Assembly (NCBI GenBank): GCA_021158865.1
Contig: JAGGSX010000018.1
Span: 1 to 6,690 of the forward strand
Reading direction: 5' to 3'
DNA length: 6,690 nucleotides
Source of the DNA: Thermoplasmata archaeon
GTDB taxonomy: Archaea > Thermoplasmatota > E2 > UBA202 > JdFR-43
The notes under the pieces are model-generated. The model did no database searches. It saw only the letters and a program-made list of their open reading frames with translations, and had not been told where the DNA came from. Shown piece after piece: positions 6,563 through 6,690 of this stretch; positions within the stretch are counted from its first letter, which is position 1, and the number at the start of each line of letters is the position of its first letter. The position numbers were made by a program, and so were the translations under genes.

Positions 6563-6570
6563 TATTTTAT
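6563..6570 (-). promoter_or_regulatory. TATA-box-like promoter of the ferredoxin-reductase-nuclease unit
   Basis: On the minus strand ATAAAATA sits behind an A-rich stretch that could act as a BRE. Its centre is about 24 bp upstream of the ferredoxin ATG at 6542. The lack of a Shine-Dalgarno before that ATG supports a leaderless transcript starting at or next to it. The downstream genes, in contrast, carry Shine-Dalgarno sites, as expected inside an archaeal operon. Confidence 0.5.
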
Positions 6571-6579
6571 TATTTTGTT

Positions 6580-6690
6580 TTAATTGAGTCCTTTCTTCAG
6601 CCCTTTTAGAAAAAGCGCTGGCGGAAAAAGTGTATCAGTTCTTTTTAGGCTGAAGCCCTTTTTTAAAGGGCTCTTCCCGAAGCTTTTCTT
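6580..6690 (-). CDS. Possible C-terminal end of a minus-strand gene entering from the right edge (uncertain)
   Basis: Read on the minus strand from 6690, one frame is open for 36 codons to a TAA at 6582-6580; the other two hit stops after 8 and 17 codons. The peptide begins KKSFGKSPLKKGFSLK and ends FLKGLKKGLN; it is very basic, with a repeated LKKG/LKG word. The stop is placed sensibly, 37 bp before the ferredoxin start and just upstream of its TATA-like box. However, the frame coincides with a cluster of direct and inverted DNA repeats that alone could produce this peptide, and I recognise no family. It may be non-coding. Confidence 0.3.
   Translation of the reverse strand, partial: KKSFGKSPLKKGFSLKRTDTLFPPALFLKGLKKGLN
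6595..6672. repeat. Inverted and direct short repeats at the right edge
   Basis: CTTCAGCC (6595-6602) is answered by its reverse complement GGCTGAAG (6648-6655) across 45 bases. The second copy runs into a tighter hairpin, AGCCCTTT (6654-6661) against AAAGGGCT (6665-6672) with a three-base loop. On the minus strand the word AAAAGGGCT therefore appears twice directly, plus once inverted as AGCCCTTT. G+C is about 43 percent over 6601-6660, visibly above the surroundings. It could be a terminator of an upstream minus-strand gene, a dispersed intergenic repeat, or part of a structured RNA; the sequence does not decide. Confidence 0.6.

Overview
The window is AT-rich DNA from an archaeon, most likely a euryarchaeote and possibly of the Thermoplasmata. 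This rests on an archaeal-type geranylgeranyl reductase for isoprenoid membrane lipids, a single-polypeptide archaeal Elp3, TATA-box-like promoters at leaderless distance from start codons, and a NosD/PKD surface protein with an archaeal-style C-terminal anchor. The lineage is an inference from gene content; no rRNA is present.

Left part, plus strand (1 to about 4011): the window opens inside a large surface-protein gene with its 5' end outside. It encodes a NosD-like parallel beta-helix, three PKD domains and a C-terminal membrane anchor. A short gap holds a TATA-like box, then come a small charged, probably coiled-coil protein of unknown function and elp3 (tRNA wobble-uridine modification). 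These two genes overlap by 35 bp.

Right part, minus strand (6542 down to 4006): an apparent three-gene operon of a 57-residue 2x[4Fe-4S] ferredoxin, a geranylgeranyl reductase and a Cas4/RecB-like PD-(D/E)XK nuclease with four cysteines. The ferredoxin and reductase are 1 bp apart and should work together: the ferredoxin supplies electrons and the reductase saturates the archaeol side chains. The nuclease follows 28 bp later with its own Shine-Dalgarno; its link to lipid synthesis is unclear. Its last codons overlap the end of elp3 on the opposite strand, so the two units converge with no gap.

Far right (6580-6690): a cluster of repeated and inverted AAAGGGCT/GGCTGAAG words, also readable as the C-terminal 36 codons of a minus-strand gene entering from outside.

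No tRNA, rRNA, CRISPR array or insertion sequence was seen. The window looks mostly like ordinary archaeal chromosome. The items most worth a second look are the easily missed ferredoxin, the unknown small protein overlapping elp3, the variant C-terminal anchor, and the repeat cluster at the right edge.
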